A stretch of 64,000 nt of DNA from an uncultured Victivallales bacterium (GCA_944391115.1 CALXSJ010000015.1:30656-94655), one strand, 5' to 3'. Positions 7,380-16,873 are shown, counted from the stretch's first letter. The notes: generated by a model not told the origin, from the letters alone. Program-made: numbers and translations.

Positions 7380-10300
7380 TCATGCCTCCTTTTTCCGCGC
7401 CGCCATTGCGTGACGGTATTCCACGGGAATGACTTTGACGAATTTGCAGCGTTCGTTTTCCCAGTCTTCGAGTTTTGCCGCCGCACAGGGACTGCCCGTT
7501 GCCTCCAGATGCTCCCGGAGGAGGGCGAGAAGCTCTTTTTCATCTTCGGACCCCGCCAGAACGCTTTCCAGATCGACCGTCCCGACGTTGCAGCGGAGGT
7601 CGAAGTCGTTGGTCGCGTCGTAGACGTAGGCGATGCCGCCGGTCATTCCCGCGCCGAAGTTGACGCCGGTCGGACCGAGCACCACGACCCGTCCCCCCGT
7701 CATATATTCGCATCCGTGGTCGCCGACTCCCTCGACGACCGCCGTGAATCCGCTGTTGCGGATCGCGAAGCGTTCACCCGCCTGACCGTTGAGAAAGATT
7801 TTGCCGGAGGTGCCGCCGTAGCCGATTACATTGCCGGCGATGACGTTGTCCGCCGGAGCGAACGGACTGTCCGCCGGCGGGCGGATGATGATTCTGCCGC
7901 CTGAAATTCCCTTCCCGACAAAGTCGTTGGCTTCTCCCTCCAGACGGAAGGTGACGCCGTGGGCGAGGAAGGCGCCGAAGCTCTGTCCGGCGGTTCCCGT
8001 GAAGCGGACCGTCACCGTGTCGTCCGGGAGTCCCTGCGGCCCGAAGCGGCGGACGATCTCGCTGGAGAGGCGTGTGCCCGCCGTCCGGTCCACGTTCCGG
8101 ATCGGAAGCGCCAGTTCCGCTTTCGATCCGTCGCGGAGCGTCTTTTGGAGGCGCGGAAGCAGATGTTCATCGTCGAATGTTTCCAGCGGATTTTTTCTTC
8201 CCGCAAACCGCACATCGCCGTCCTGCACACGCAGAAAGACGTTTGAAAAGTCGAGATTGCGCGTCTTGTAGAAGTCGATTGCGCGGTTCATCCGCAGAAG
8301 ATCGGAACGCCCGACCGCCTCGTCGAGCGAGCGGAGCCCGAGTTTTGCGAGATATTCACGCACCTCGGAAGCCAGCATCCGCAGGAAGTTGATGATGTAT
8401 TCGGGTTTGCCCCGGAAACACTTGCGCAGTTCCGGATCCTGCGTGGCGACGCCGACCGGGCAGGAGTTCTCATGGCATTTGCGCATCATGACGCAGCCGA
8501 GACAGACCAGAAGCGTCGTGGCGAATCCGAACTCCTCCGCGCCGAGCAGCGCGCCGATGATGACGTCGCGTCCGGTCTTGAGCTGGCCGTCCACCTGAAG
8601 CTTGACATTGCCGCGCAGTTTGTTGAGGACGAGCGTCTGCTGGGCTTCCGCGATGCCGAGCTCCCAGGGGAGCCCCGCATGCTTGATGCTGGTGAGGGGC
8701 GACGCGCCTGTGCCGCCGTCGTGCCCGCTGATGAGGATCACGTCCGCGTGCGCCTTCGCCACGCCCGCCGCGATTGTGCCGACGCCGACCTCCGAGACGA
8801 GCTTCACCGAAACGCGCGCCTTCTCGTTGGCGTTGCGCAGGTCGTAGATGAGCTGCGCGAGGTCTTCGATCGAATAGATGTCATGGTGCGGGGGAGGGGA
8901 GATCAGCGTCACGTGCGGCGTCGAGTGGCGCACCCGCGCAATCGCCTCGTCCACCTTGTGGCCGGGCAGCTGTCCGCCTTCGCCCGGCTTCGCGCCCTGC
9001 GCCATCTTGATCTGAAGGTCGCGCGCGTTCGCCAGATAGTCGATCGTCACGCCGAAACGTCCGCTGGCGATCTGGCGGATGGCGCTTCTGCGGTCCTCTC
9101 CGTTCGGGCCGGGCGTTTCCCGCGCGGGATCCTCGCCGCCCTCGCCGCAGTTGCTCATTGCGCCGATGCGGTTCATCGCAAGCGCGATCGCCTCATGCGC
9201 CTCCGGACTGAGCGAACCCAGGCTCATTGCGCCGGAAACGAAGCGCCGGAGAATGCTTTCCACGCTTTCGACCTCGTCGAGCGGAATGCTCTGCGTGTCC
9301 GCGAATTCAAAGAGCCCGCGCAGCGTGCAGAGGTGTTCCGACTGCTGATTGATGCAGGCGGCATATGCCTTGTATTTTTCCGGATCGTTGTTCTGCACCG
9401 CCTGCCGGAAGAGACTCAGGCTTTCCGGTGTCCAGAGGTGGTTTTCCCCGTCGCGCCGGAACCGGTACTGGCCGCCCGACGGAAGAAGGCCCGCTTTTGC
9501 CGCGCCGCAGCGGAGACGCACCTCCTCGGCGATGTCGTTCAGGCGGATTCCTCCGATCCTGCTCGCGGTTCCGGGGAAATAGCGCTCGATGACGCTGCGG
9601 TCGATGCCGACCGCTTCGAAAATCTGTGCCGAACGGTAGCTCCGGAGCGTCGAGATGCCCATCTTGGACATGACTTTCAGGAGACCCTTGTCCACGGCGT
9701 TGATATAGTTCTCCACGGCGCGCGCCGGATCGAGTCTGAGTTTTCCCGTTGCGCTCAGCACGCTGATCGTTTCCAGCGCCAGATACGGGTTGATCGCGGT
9801 CGCGCCGAAGCCGAGGAGAAGCGCGTAGTGCATGATCTCGCGGATCTCGCCGGACTGGATGATTACGCCGACCGGAGGGCGGAGCCCCGCCGCCGAGAGC
9901 GCGCGGTTGACTGCCGCCGCCGCAAGAAGCGCGGGGATCGGCATGGAGCCTTCCGGAAGCTCGCGGTCGCTCAGAATGAGGATGTTGCGGCCGTTCTTCA
10001 CCGAAGAGACCGCGCTTTCCTCGAGTTTCGCGAGCGCTTCCTCGAGACTGCCGTTCCAGGAGATCGGGAGCGTTGCCGCCGAGAAATATCCGTCGCTCAG
10101 CGAGCTCAGACGCCGGAGATCCTCGTCGGTGAGGACCGGGCGCGGAAGCTTGATGAGCTTGGATTCCGGCTGTTCGTCGGAGAGGATGTTGCCCTCGTTG
10201 CCGATGTAGGTGGTCAGACTCATGACGAGCTCCTCGCGGATCGGGTCGATCGGCGGGTTCGTTACCTGCGCGAACAGCTGTTTGAAGTAGTTGTAGAGGA

Positions 10301-11825
10301 GCTGAGGCTTGCCCGAAAGCACTGCCAGCGCGGCGTCGTTGCCCATCGAACCGACGGGTTCGTGTCCGGTTTCCGCCATCGTCTGCACAATGATTTCGAC
10401 ATCCTCGCGTGTCCAGCCGAAAAGGCTCTGGCGGAAGCTGATGTGTTCGGGCACTTCCGGAGGATTGACCGAATCGAACAGCCCGTGCACGGTGATTTTC
10501 TCCTCCTCCGCCCAGCGGCGGTAGGGTTTGCGGCGGGCGGCGTCGTTCTTGAGCTCCGCGTCGAAGACAAGACGGTGTTTTTCCAGATCGCAGTAGATCA
10601 TTTCGCCCGGTTTGAGGCGTCCTTTCCGGACAATTTCACCGGACTTGAAGTCAAGAACGCCGGTTTCGGAGGCGAGCACGAAGATTCCCTCCTTTGTCAG
10701 CGAGTAGCGGGCGGGGCGCAGACCGTTGCGGTCGAGAATCGCGCCTGCGTTCACGCCGTCGGAAAAGGCGACTGCCGCCGGACCGTCCCAGGGCTCCATC
10801 AGCGCCGAATGGTAGTCGAAGAATCCGCGGACGTCGCGTCCGAGGTGGTAGTTCTGCCCCCAGGCCTGCGGGATCAGCATCAGCATCGCGTGCGGCAGAC
10901 TGCGCCCGGCGGCGACCAGAAGCTCGAACATGTTGTCCAGACTTGCCGAGTCGCTCTGTCCCGCGTCGATCAGCGGGAGAATCTTGGGAATGTCCGCTCC
11001 GAGCAGTTCGGATTTCAGGAACGGCTCCCGGCTTCTGAGCTGGTTGAGATTGCCGCGCAGCGTGTTGATTTCTCCGTTGTGCGCAAGATAGCGGAACGGG
11101 TGGGCGAGCTTCCATGTCGGAAACGTGTTTGTGCTGTAACGCTGGTGCACCAGTGCGAGGGGGCTTTCAAAATCCGGATCGTTGAGATCGGAATAGAACT
11201 TGTCGATCTGGGTGGCGAGCAGGAGTCCCTTGTAGACGATGCTCCGGCTGGAACAGCTCGGGATATAGCAGTCGGGCAGACGCTTTTCAATCAGTCTGCG
11301 CATGACGAAGAGCTTGCGTTCGAACACGGCCTGCGAGGAGAACTCTTCACCTCCGATGAAGACCTGGCGGATCAGGGGACAGGTCTTGCGCGCCGCCGCG
11401 CCGATGCACTCCGGATGAACCGGAACATCGCGCCAGAAGAGAATCCGTCCCCCTTCCGAGGTGACGATGCTTTCGATCCGCGACTCCTCATGTGCGCCCC
11501 CGAAGAGCATTGCCACGCCGTAGGATCCCTTTTTCGGAAGGGCGACCGGAAGAACCTTCCGGAAAAATTTATCCGGCATCGAGAGAAGAATTCCGGCGCC
11601 GTCTCCGGTTTCCGGGTCTCCGCCCGCCGCGCCGCGGTGCATGAGGCGCTTCAGAACCGTGATCCCCATTTCGACGATCCGGTGTCCGGCTTCATTGTTC
11701 AGATTCGCGACCAGCCCGACTCCGCAGGCGTCGTGCTCGTTGCGGAAGGAATACAATCCCGTGTCGGGCACGGGATATGCCGCCTGCCGTTCCGGGCTTT
11801 GCTGTTCCTGATTGTTTTCCACCAT
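7380..11825 (-). CDS. gltB: glutamate synthase (NADPH) large subunit
   Basis: Catalyses glutamine hydrolysis and ammonia transfer to 2-oxoglutarate. Starting at 11825 gives 1481 residues. The ATG there is preceded by AAGGAG at 10 bases, while the in-frame ATGs at 11849 and 11870 lack a ribosome site. The glutaminase domain begins with DACGVG; Cys34 would become N-terminal after removal of a 33-residue leader. In order come the class II amidotransferase domain (to about 430), the central domain, the FMN/synthase domain with the 3Fe-4S cysteines (CLGCVMMRKCHENSCPVG) at about 1120, and the C-terminal GXGXG beta-helix. Complete and of normal length. It heads the gltBD operon. A hairpin-chain repeat lies upstream. 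Confidence 0.97.
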   Translation of the reverse strand: MVENNQEQQSPERQAAYPVPDTGLYSFRNEHDACGVGLVANLNNEAGHRIVEMGITVLKRLMHRGAAGGDPETGDGAGILLSMPDKFFRKVLPVALPKKGSYGVAMLFGGAHEESRIESIVTSEGGRILFWRDVPVHPECIGAAARKTCPLIRQVFIGGEEFSSQAVFERKLFVMRRLIEKRLPDCYIPSCSSRSIVYKGLLLATQIDKFYSDLNDPDFESPLALVHQRYSTNTFPTWKLAHPFRYLAHNGEINTLRGNLNQLRSREPFLKSELLGADIPKILPLIDAGQSDSASLDNMFELLVAAGRSLPHAMLMLIPQAWGQNYHLGRDVRGFFDYHSALMEPWDGPAAVAFSDGVNAGAILDRNGLRPARYSLTKEGIFVLASETGVLDFKSGEIVRKGRLKPGEMIYCDLEKHRLVFDAELKNDAARRKPYRRWAEEEKITVHGLFDSVNPPEVPEHISFRQSLFGWTREDVEIIVQTMAETGHEPVGSMGNDAALAVLSGKPQLLYNYFKQLFAQVTNPPIDPIREELVMSLTTYIGNEGNILSDEQPESKLIKLPRPVLTDEDLRRLSSLSDGYFSAATLPISWNGSLEEALAKLEESAVSSVKNGRNILILSDRELPEGSMPIPALLAAAAVNRALSAAGLRPPVGVIIQSGEIREIMHYALLLGFGATAINPYLALETISVLSATGKLRLDPARAVENYINAVDKGLLKVMSKMGISTLRSYRSAQIFEAVGIDRSVIERYFPGTASRIGGIRLNDIAEEVRLRCGAAKAGLLPSGGQYRFRRDGENHLWTPESLSLFRQAVQNNDPEKYKAYAACINQQSEHLCTLRGLFEFADTQSIPLDEVESVESILRRFVSGAMSLGSLSPEAHEAIALAMNRIGAMSNCGEGGEDPARETPGPNGEDRRSAIRQIASGRFGVTIDYLANARDLQIKMAQGAKPGEGGQLPGHKVDEAIARVRHSTPHVTLISPPPHHDIYSIEDLAQLIYDLRNANEKARVSVKLVSEVGVGTIAAGVAKAHADVILISGHDGGTGASPLTSIKHAGLPWELGIAEAQQTLVLNKLRGNVKLQVDGQLKTGRDVIIGALLGAEEFGFATTLLVCLGCVMMRKCHENSCPVGVATQDPELRKCFRGKPEYIINFLRMLASEVREYLAKLGLRSLDEAVGRSDLLRMNRAIDFYKTRNLDFSNVFLRVQDGDVRFAGRKNPLETFDDEHLLPRLQKTLRDGSKAELALPIRNVDRTAGTRLSSEIVRRFGPQGLPDDTVTVRFTGTAGQSFGAFLAHGVTFRLEGEANDFVGKGISGGRIIIRPPADSPFAPADNVIAGNVIGYGGTSGKIFLNGQAGERFAIRNSGFTAVVEGVGDHGCEYMTGGRVVVLGPTGVNFGAGMTGGIAYVYDATNDFDLRCNVGTVDLESVLAGSEDEKELLALLREHLEATGSPCAAAKLEDWENERCKFVKVIPVEYRHAMAARKKEA

Positions 11826-11900
11826 AATTGCCACACTCCTTGTTTGCATTCTGGTTTTCCGTATCAGCATGTTTCATGCCAGAATCGGAAAATGCCTGAA

Positions 11901-12130
11901 ACGGAAAAATGCAGAGCATTTTTCCCGGGGTCAAGGGTCGTTGACCCTTGCGCGGTCCGGCTGCGTAAGCCGGTCGCCGGAGGCGAAACAGATTCTGCGC
12001 GCGAAGCTGCGCCGGAAAAATAATTTGCAAAGCAAATTATGATTCATGCTTTCCCGTGAGTCCTGCCTCGGTCCGGCTGCGTAAGCTGGCCGCCGGAGGC
12101 GAAATCCACGGAACGCGTGTGCTCCGCACT
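11901..12130. repeat. hairpin-chain repeat, copy B (between gltB and purF)
   Basis: Fills most of the 461-bp gap between gltB and purF. It contains AAAAATGC-AGA-GCATTTTT, CAAGGGTC-GTT-GACCCTTG, CCGGCT/AGCCGG, TCGCC-GGA-GGCGA, AATTTGC-AAA-GCAAATT, then a second CCGGCT unit and GTGCTCCGCAC. The first half is in opposite orientation to the copy at 23522-23923, and the second half is in the same orientation, so this copy is a rearranged mosaic. Confidence 0.75.
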
Positions 12131-12135
12131 GATAT

Positions 12136-12185
12136 TTTTACAATTTTGTAAAATTATCATATTTTCATTTTACAAAAATGTAAAA
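12136..12185. promoter_or_regulatory. two tandem palindromes upstream of purF (putative operators)
   Basis: TTTTACAATTTTGTAAAA (12136-12153) is a perfect 8-bp inverted repeat around 2 bases. TTTTACA-AAAA-TGTAAAA (12168-12185) is a second 18-bp palindrome with nearly the same half-site. Their centres are 32 bp apart, about three helical turns. They lie about 100 bp before the purF start and 310 bp before gltB, and probably bind a dimeric regulator. The regulator is unknown. Confidence 0.6.
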
Positions 12186-12286
12186 AATATTGGTTGAAAT
12201 TCATATTTCAGGCGTGCCGCATTCTGGCATTGATCCTGCTGTATGGATATTATGGAATCAGGAAAAACGGGAGAAGAACGGGAATC

Positions 12287-14068
12287 ATGTCCGATGAAAT
12301 CAAACACGAGTGCGGCGTTGCGCTTCTGCGCCTGCGGAAGGATCTGAACTATTATCAGCGGAAATACGGGACCGCGTATTACGGCTATCACAAACTTTCC
12401 CTGCTGATGGAAAAACAGCACAACCGGGGACAGGACGGCGCGGGAATTGCGGCGCTTGGACTTGACGTCGAACCGGGACGGCCCTATTATCAGCTGGAAA
12501 AGTCGGCCCGCGATCTGCCGCTTGCGGATCTTCTGGAGCGGATCGGGAGCCGGATCGAAGACGGACTTGCGGGGGAGGGGGAAACAGCCGCCCGCCTCTC
12601 CTCGCTTTCTCTGCCCTTCTGCGGGGAGCTCTATCTCGGACATTTGCGATACGGGACATTCGGAAACCGCACCCTTTCCGCGTGTCATCCGGTCACGCGC
12701 GTCAGCTCCTGCCGCAATCATACCATGCTTCTTGCGGGAAATTTCAATTTGACGAATACAGAGGCGATTTTCCGGGAACTTGTCAAGTCCGGTCATCATC
12801 CGGCGGGGCGGCAGGACAGCGAGATTCTGCTTCTGCATCTGGGGCATCACCTTGAGAAGATGCTGGAAGCGCGCAACGGACACGAGCCGATGCTGGACAT
12901 CTTTGAGCTGCTCCGGCGCGCGGCGCGGGAATGGGACGGCGGTTTCACCCTGTGCGGCATGTTCGGAAACGGCGACGCGTTTGCTCTGCGCGACGCCTGC
13001 GGCATCCGCCCCGGCTATTACTATTTTGATGACGAGATCGCCGTGGTCGCCTCCGAACGGCCCGCGATTCAGACCGCCTTCAACCTCTCATCATCCGAGG
13101 TGATGGAACTTCCGCCGGGGCATGCGCTTTCCATTTCAGCGGACGGGAGAATCGCGCTCCGGGAGTGTCTGGAGCGTGCGCCGCACCGCCGCTGCGTATT
13201 CGAGCGCATCTATTTCTCGCGCGGAAATGATGCGGACATCCATCGTGAACGCCTTGCGCTCGGGCGCGCACTTGTTCCGTCCGTCATGAAGGCGATTGGC
13301 GGCGACCTCGAAAACACGGTCTTTTCCTACATTCCCAATACTGCGCAGATCAGCTTTCACGGTCTTCTGGAGGGGCTTGACGAACTGCGGGGAAACCGTC
13401 GCGTCCGCTTTTCGCAGATTGCCGTGAAGGACGCGAAATTCCGCACGTTCATCACGGACGCAGCCCATCGGCGCGATCTTTTTCCGCATGTCTACGATGT
13501 GACCTACGGCGTTGTGCGTCCCGGGGCGGATACCCTGGTCGTCCTGGACGACTCCATCGTGCGCGGCAACACGATGCGCAACGCGATTCTGCCGATTCTG
13601 GACCGCCTCGGTCCGAAAAAAATCGTCGTGGCCTCCGCCGCACCCCCGATCTGCTATCCGGACTGTTACGGAATCGACATGTCCAGCTTCGGGGAACTGG
13701 TTGCGTTCGAGGCGCTCGTCTCCCTGCTCGGGAAACGGGGGGAAGGCGGCCTTGTCGCCCATGCGGCCGAAGCGGCCGCCGCCGATCTGAAAAAGGGGGA
13801 CACGGAAATGCGGAATCGAGTCCGGGCGCTGTACGAGCGCGTTTCATTCGAGGAGCTCTGCGGGGAAATCGGAGCGCTTCTGACGCCGCCGGATCTCGCC
13901 GCATCCGTCGAGGTGGTGTTCCAGCGTCTGGAAGATGTGCATGCCGCATGCCCGATGCATCGCGGCGACTGGTATTTTTCCGGGGATTACCCGACCCCCG
14001 GAGGCAATCGCGTCGTGAACCGCGCACTTGTCAATTATGCTGCAAAGATAAGCGGGCGTTCCTACTGA
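12287..14068 (+). CDS. purF: amidophosphoribosyltransferase, long Bacteroidetes/PVC type
   Basis: First committed enzyme of purine synthesis, making phosphoribosylamine from PRPP and glutamine. From the ATG at 12287 it has 593 residues, about 100 more than the E. coli enzyme and close to the Bacteroidetes form. Cys9 (KHECGVALL) is the glutaminase nucleophile, so an eight-residue leader must be removed. KQHNRGQDGAG is the conserved substrate region, and VVLDDSIVRGNT (around residues 420-430) is the PRPP-binding loop. An in-frame extension back to 12194 lies in the promoter region and is rejected. The 3' end overlaps the convergent nitroreductase gene by 7 bases. Tandem palindromes upstream suggest regulation. 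Confidence 0.88.
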   Translation: MSDEIKHECGVALLRLRKDLNYYQRKYGTAYYGYHKLSLLMEKQHNRGQDGAGIAALGLDVEPGRPYYQLEKSARDLPLADLLERIGSRIEDGLAGEGETAARLSSLSLPFCGELYLGHLRYGTFGNRTLSACHPVTRVSSCRNHTMLLAGNFNLTNTEAIFRELVKSGHHPAGRQDSEILLLHLGHHLEKMLEARNGHEPMLDIFELLRRAAREWDGGFTLCGMFGNGDAFALRDACGIRPGYYYFDDEIAVVASERPAIQTAFNLSSSEVMELPPGHALSISADGRIALRECLERAPHRRCVFERIYFSRGNDADIHRERLALGRALVPSVMKAIGGDLENTVFSYIPNTAQISFHGLLEGLDELRGNRRVRFSQIAVKDAKFRTFITDAAHRRDLFPHVYDVTYGVVRPGADTLVVLDDSIVRGNTMRNAILPILDRLGPKKIVVASAAPPICYPDCYGIDMSSFGELVAFEALVSLLGKRGEGGLVAHAAEAAAADLKKGDTEMRNRVRALYERVSFEELCGEIGALLTPPDLAASVEVVFQRLEDVHAACPMHRGDWYFSGDYPTPGGNRVVNRALVNYAAKISGRSY

Positions 14069-14652
14069 GAATCTGAGGATGAGGGTGCTTCAGCGATTTT
14101 CCCGCCCCAGCGTTCGGCAAAGGCGATTTCGGCAAGCTCCCTGCGCGGCGTCGGTTCCCTGCTTTCGAGAGGATAACCTGCGGCGATCAGCGCGACCGGC
14201 TGGATCCCCCGGGGAATGCCGAGCATTTTCGCAACCGTTTTCCCCTTGAACCAGCCGATCCAGCACGTGCCGAGTCCCTGCGCTTCCGCCGCGAGACAGA
14301 AATGTTCTCCGGCAATGCCCAGATCGACCAGATGATACTGCACCCCGGAGAGAATCGGTGCGAGCCAGTGCACTTTCGCATCGGTCTTCGCGCAGAGAAC
14401 TGCAATGGCGGAAGCGTCCGCAAGCCATTTCATGCCGATCCCCGGAAGCAGTCCGCCGTCCGTGATGCGCCGGATCATCTCCGGATTCCGGACGATGACG
14501 AAACGCCATGGCTGGCGGTTGCAGGCGGATGGCGCGAGGCGCGCCGCCTCCAGACAGCTGCGGATGATCTCGTCGGAGATTTTCTTTCCCGGCAGATACG
14601 CCCGGCAGCTCCGGTGGTTCCGGATCAGAAGCAGCAGATTTCCGATATTCAT
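14062..14652 (-). CDS. nitroreductase family flavoprotein
   Basis: A 196-residue FMN-dependent oxidoreductase of the nitroreductase superfamily. It begins with the typical RNHRSCRAYLPGKKISDE helix, in which family members bind the FMN phosphate, followed by APSACNRQPWRFVIV. It has the late motif GLGTCWIGWFKG and the end region IPRGIQPVALIAAGYP. The physiological substrate cannot be inferred; members reduce nitro compounds, quinones or act in cofactor metabolism. The start ATG has a strong GGGAGGG site. The gene is monocistronic. Its last 7 bases overlap the 3' end of the convergent purF gene, so the two stop codons are interlocked. Confidence 0.9.
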   Translation of the reverse strand: MNIGNLLLLIRNHRSCRAYLPGKKISDEIIRSCLEAARLAPSACNRQPWRFVIVRNPEMIRRITDGGLLPGIGMKWLADASAIAVLCAKTDAKVHWLAPILSGVQYHLVDLGIAGEHFCLAAEAQGLGTCWIGWFKGKTVAKMLGIPRGIQPVALIAAGYPLESREPTPRRELAEIAFAERWGGKIAEAPSSSDSQ

Positions 14653-14674
14653 GATTTCCCTCCCTGTTCCCGTT

Positions 14675-14715
14675 GGAAAAAAAGCCCGCTTCCGTGCGGA
14701 GGCGGGCTTTTTGCG
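14675..14715 (-). terminator. Rho-independent terminator after the PpiC lipoprotein
   Basis: AAAGCCCGC (14681-14689) pairs with GCGGGCTTT (14702-14710). Allowing one G-U pair, the helix extends to an almost loop-less hairpin. On the minus strand it is followed by a run of T, so it ends the lipoprotein operon. Confidence 0.9.
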
Positions 14716-14736
14716 TGACTGTTTTTCCGATCTCGC

Positions 14737-15879
14737 TTATTTGAAGTCGCTGATCGTGACTTTCATTTCGGCTTTCTGTTTGGTCAGCACGTCGGAAAGC
14801 TGTTTTTCCAGTGTCTGCGCCTCAAGCTGTCCCTTGATCTGATTCTTGACATCCGCCAGGGGCATCACGCTTGCCGGAGTTTTTGCCTCCAGCTTGATGA
14901 TGTGATAGCCGAACTGCGTTTTGACGATACCGGAGAGCTCGCCGGGTTTGAGGGCGGCCGCGGCCTTTTCAAACTCGGGAACCATCTGTCCTCTGGTGAA
15001 GGGGGGAAGCTTTCCTTTTGCGTTCTTTCCGCTCGGGCATGCGCTTTCCTTTTCGGCGAGAGCCCCGAAATCAGCGCCTTTCTTGAGATCGGCAAGGATT
15101 TTCTCGGCTTTCGTCCTGGCTTCCTTGTCCTTGGCGGGATCGACTTTGTCTGCGGGTTTGCCGTCGGCGCCCATCGTGGAAATCAGGATATGGGAGGCGG
15201 TGAGCGTTTCAGGCTTCTTATACTGATCCTGATGCTCCTTGTAGTATTTTTCGATCTCCGCATCGGTGACTTTGATCTTGTTCTTCAGATTGTCCTCGAC
15301 CCATTTGTTGATCGCGTAAAGTTTGAAGGTGTTCGGATCCTTGAGCGCTTCGTTCTTGAGATCGTCGATCTTCTTGCCCTGCAGCTCCAGCTGCTTGTTG
15401 ACCATGTCAAGCTGTTCCTTGGGCATTTCCTTGAGGCGTTTGTCGAATTCGGCGACGACAAGCTCTTTCGTAGGCTTGATGCCCGCTTTTTCCGCGAGGA
15501 CAAGGAGAACTTCCATGTCAACCAGATTGCCGACCATCTGTTTCGCCTGGTTTTTGAGCATTTCCGGCGTCAGCTGCGCAAGATATTCCACGGGAATCTT
15601 CCCGAGCTGGCTGAGAAAATCCTGCTTGGTGATCTTCTTGTCGCCGACGGTCGCAAGGGTGTCGGGCAGGAAGACAAACACTTCGTCCAGCGTTTTGGCC
15701 GCAGGTTTGGCCGGTGTGTTCTTGACATTTGCAGCTGCCTGTTTCACGTTTGCCGCCGGAGCTCCGGCAGCGGCTGTGGTTTTCGGGTTTTCATCGCATG
15801 CACAGAGCATTGCGCTCAATGCCAGCGCACCGGCTGCCGAAACCGTCGCGGAGCGGAAGAATGCGTTTTTTTTCATCAT
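14737..15879 (-). CDS. peptidyl-prolyl isomerase lipoprotein (PpiC/PrsA/SurA type)
   Basis: An envelope foldase of 380 residues. It has a signal peptide with a lipobox (LCA|C at about residues 26-29), a Thr/Ala/Lys-rich linker, a SurA-like N-terminal helical domain (about 65-205), and a parvulin domain (about 220-345). The parvulin domain has the core motifs ASHILIS, GADFGALAEKES and FGYHIIKLE. A C-terminal helix follows. It probably helps fold or deliver exported proteins at the outer or inner membrane. It follows another lipoprotein gene by 49 bp on the same strand, and the pair ends at a strong terminator. Two adjacent ATG codons open the gene. The fold assignment is strong; the clients are unknown. 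Confidence 0.9.
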   Translation of the reverse strand: MMKKNAFFRSATVSAAGALALSAMLCACDENPKTTAAAGAPAANVKQAAANVKNTPAKPAAKTLDEVFVFLPDTLATVGDKKITKQDFLSQLGKIPVEYLAQLTPEMLKNQAKQMVGNLVDMEVLLVLAEKAGIKPTKELVVAEFDKRLKEMPKEQLDMVNKQLELQGKKIDDLKNEALKDPNTFKLYAINKWVEDNLKNKIKVTDAEIEKYYKEHQDQYKKPETLTASHILISTMGADGKPADKVDPAKDKEARTKAEKILADLKKGADFGALAEKESACPSGKNAKGKLPPFTRGQMVPEFEKAAAALKPGELSGIVKTQFGYHIIKLEAKTPASVMPLADVKNQIKGQLEAQTLEKQLSDVLTKQKAEMKVTISDFK

Positions 15880-15928
15880 TGTCTGGAACCCCTTTCTTAT
15901 TTGTTGAAAGCTTCAGTCATGAAAATTA

Positions 15929-16666
15929 TTATTTCCGGCCGCCCGGGGAGCCGGCCATGGCGGAAAGAATTTTCGGAAGAGCCGGATTTGTCCCGTTTTC
16001 CAGCGCCAGCAGCGCCGTGACTGCCGCCGCGGCTGCTCCTTGTTCCTGCTCAAGCAGCATGCCGATGTCGGCTATCATGCCGAACTGCATCCGGTCTTTT
16101 TCCGCCATTTGCATCGTCTTTACTTCAGACTCTTTTCTTTCGATAAAGTTCTGTATCTTCTGGGAAATCATGATGTTTTTCGCCGCGCTGCGCAGACCTG
16201 CAAGTGCTTTTTCAAGCTGATCGGAGGATTTTGCCTTGCGTGCCTGTTCCAGATACGAGGCGATTTTTACAAGACGCTTCAGCTGTTCCATTGCCTCCGT
16301 CGTATCTTCATGCTTGCCGTTTTTGACCTCCTGAGCTTCCAGGTAGTTCAGCGCAGCTGTGAATTTTCCTTTTTTGATCAGTCCGTTTGCATGTTCCATT
16401 ACGGCATTGTTGCGCTCGACGGCTTCCAGTTCCGACAGGAACACGCTGGTTTTTTCAATGGCGCGGAGCCGTTCAATCTTCACGAGGGCCAGTTTATGAT
16501 TTCCCTTCGCGGTTGCGTCGTATACTTCGAGGAGAAGTTCCGGATGCGCTTTCGGCGGGGCTGGCAGTTTGCTGTCCGAGCAGGAGACCAGAAACAAGGC
16601 CGACAGAGCCGTTGCAAAAAGAAAACCGTTTCCGGTTCGCACCCTGTTCCGTTTTTGAAGATTCAT
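15929..16666 (-). CDS. helical lipoprotein of unknown function
   Basis: A 245-residue lipoprotein with a basic N-terminus, hydrophobic segment and lipobox LVS|C near residue 29. The mature part is rich in Ala, Lys, Glu and Leu with heptad-like spacing. It looks like TPR-type helices or a coiled coil, for example KGNHKLALVKIERLRAIEK and KGKFTAALNYLEAQ. It ends with a flexible GSPGGRK tail. The start at 16666 is chosen because AGAAGAG precedes it. The longer reading to 16714 adds a non-signal N-terminus and is rejected. It is the first gene of a two-gene operon with a PpiC-type foldase lipoprotein, so a role in envelope assembly is plausible but inferred. Confidence 0.75.
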   Translation of the reverse strand: MNLQKRNRVRTGNGFLFATALSALFLVSCSDSKLPAPPKAHPELLLEVYDATAKGNHKLALVKIERLRAIEKTSVFLSELEAVERNNAVMEHANGLIKKGKFTAALNYLEAQEVKNGKHEDTTEAMEQLKRLVKIASYLEQARKAKSSDQLEKALAGLRSAAKNIMISQKIQNFIERKESEVKTMQMAEKDRMQFGMIADIGMLLEQEQGAAAAAVTALLALENGTNPALPKILSAMAGSPGGRK

Positions 16667-16790
16667 CACTTTCTCTTCTGTCCTGCAAAACTTGTGAAAT
16701 GAAAAATCAGACACATTTAACTTTAGCAGTTTTCTTTCAATTTACAACCGCAAAAGTATAATTTTTATGTTATTTTGGAGCATTCCAAAC

Positions 16791-16818
16791 TTGATTTCCC
16801 GGAAAAACATGATATTTT
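16791..16818 (+). promoter_or_regulatory. promoter of the 35-residue basic protein gene
   Basis: TTGATT (16791-16796), a 16-base spacer and TATTTT (16813-16818), about 55 bases before the start codon at 16874. Confidence 0.5.
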
Positions 16819-16873
16819 GCATGGTTTAACATGATGTGTCAAAAACAACGATGGACGACAAGGAGTCGAAAAA

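Noticed and set aside
8472..12023. 1183-codon open frame antisense to gltB
   Set aside because: It mirrors the codon pattern of gltB, is rich in Arg, Asp, His and Val with no domain, and has no ribosome site. Similar mirror frames lie opposite hom, ask, ftsH, the GH-like gene and both 55-kb operon genes.
12040..12286. tRNA or riboswitch upstream of purF
   Set aside because: No cloverleaf, no T-loop sequence and no purine-riboswitch core were found. The folding DNA is the hairpin repeat and the palindromes.
12194..12286. 31-codon N-terminal extension of PurF
   Set aside because: It is hydrophobic and lies in the promoter region. The family starts a few residues before the catalytic Cys, which fits the ATG at 12287.
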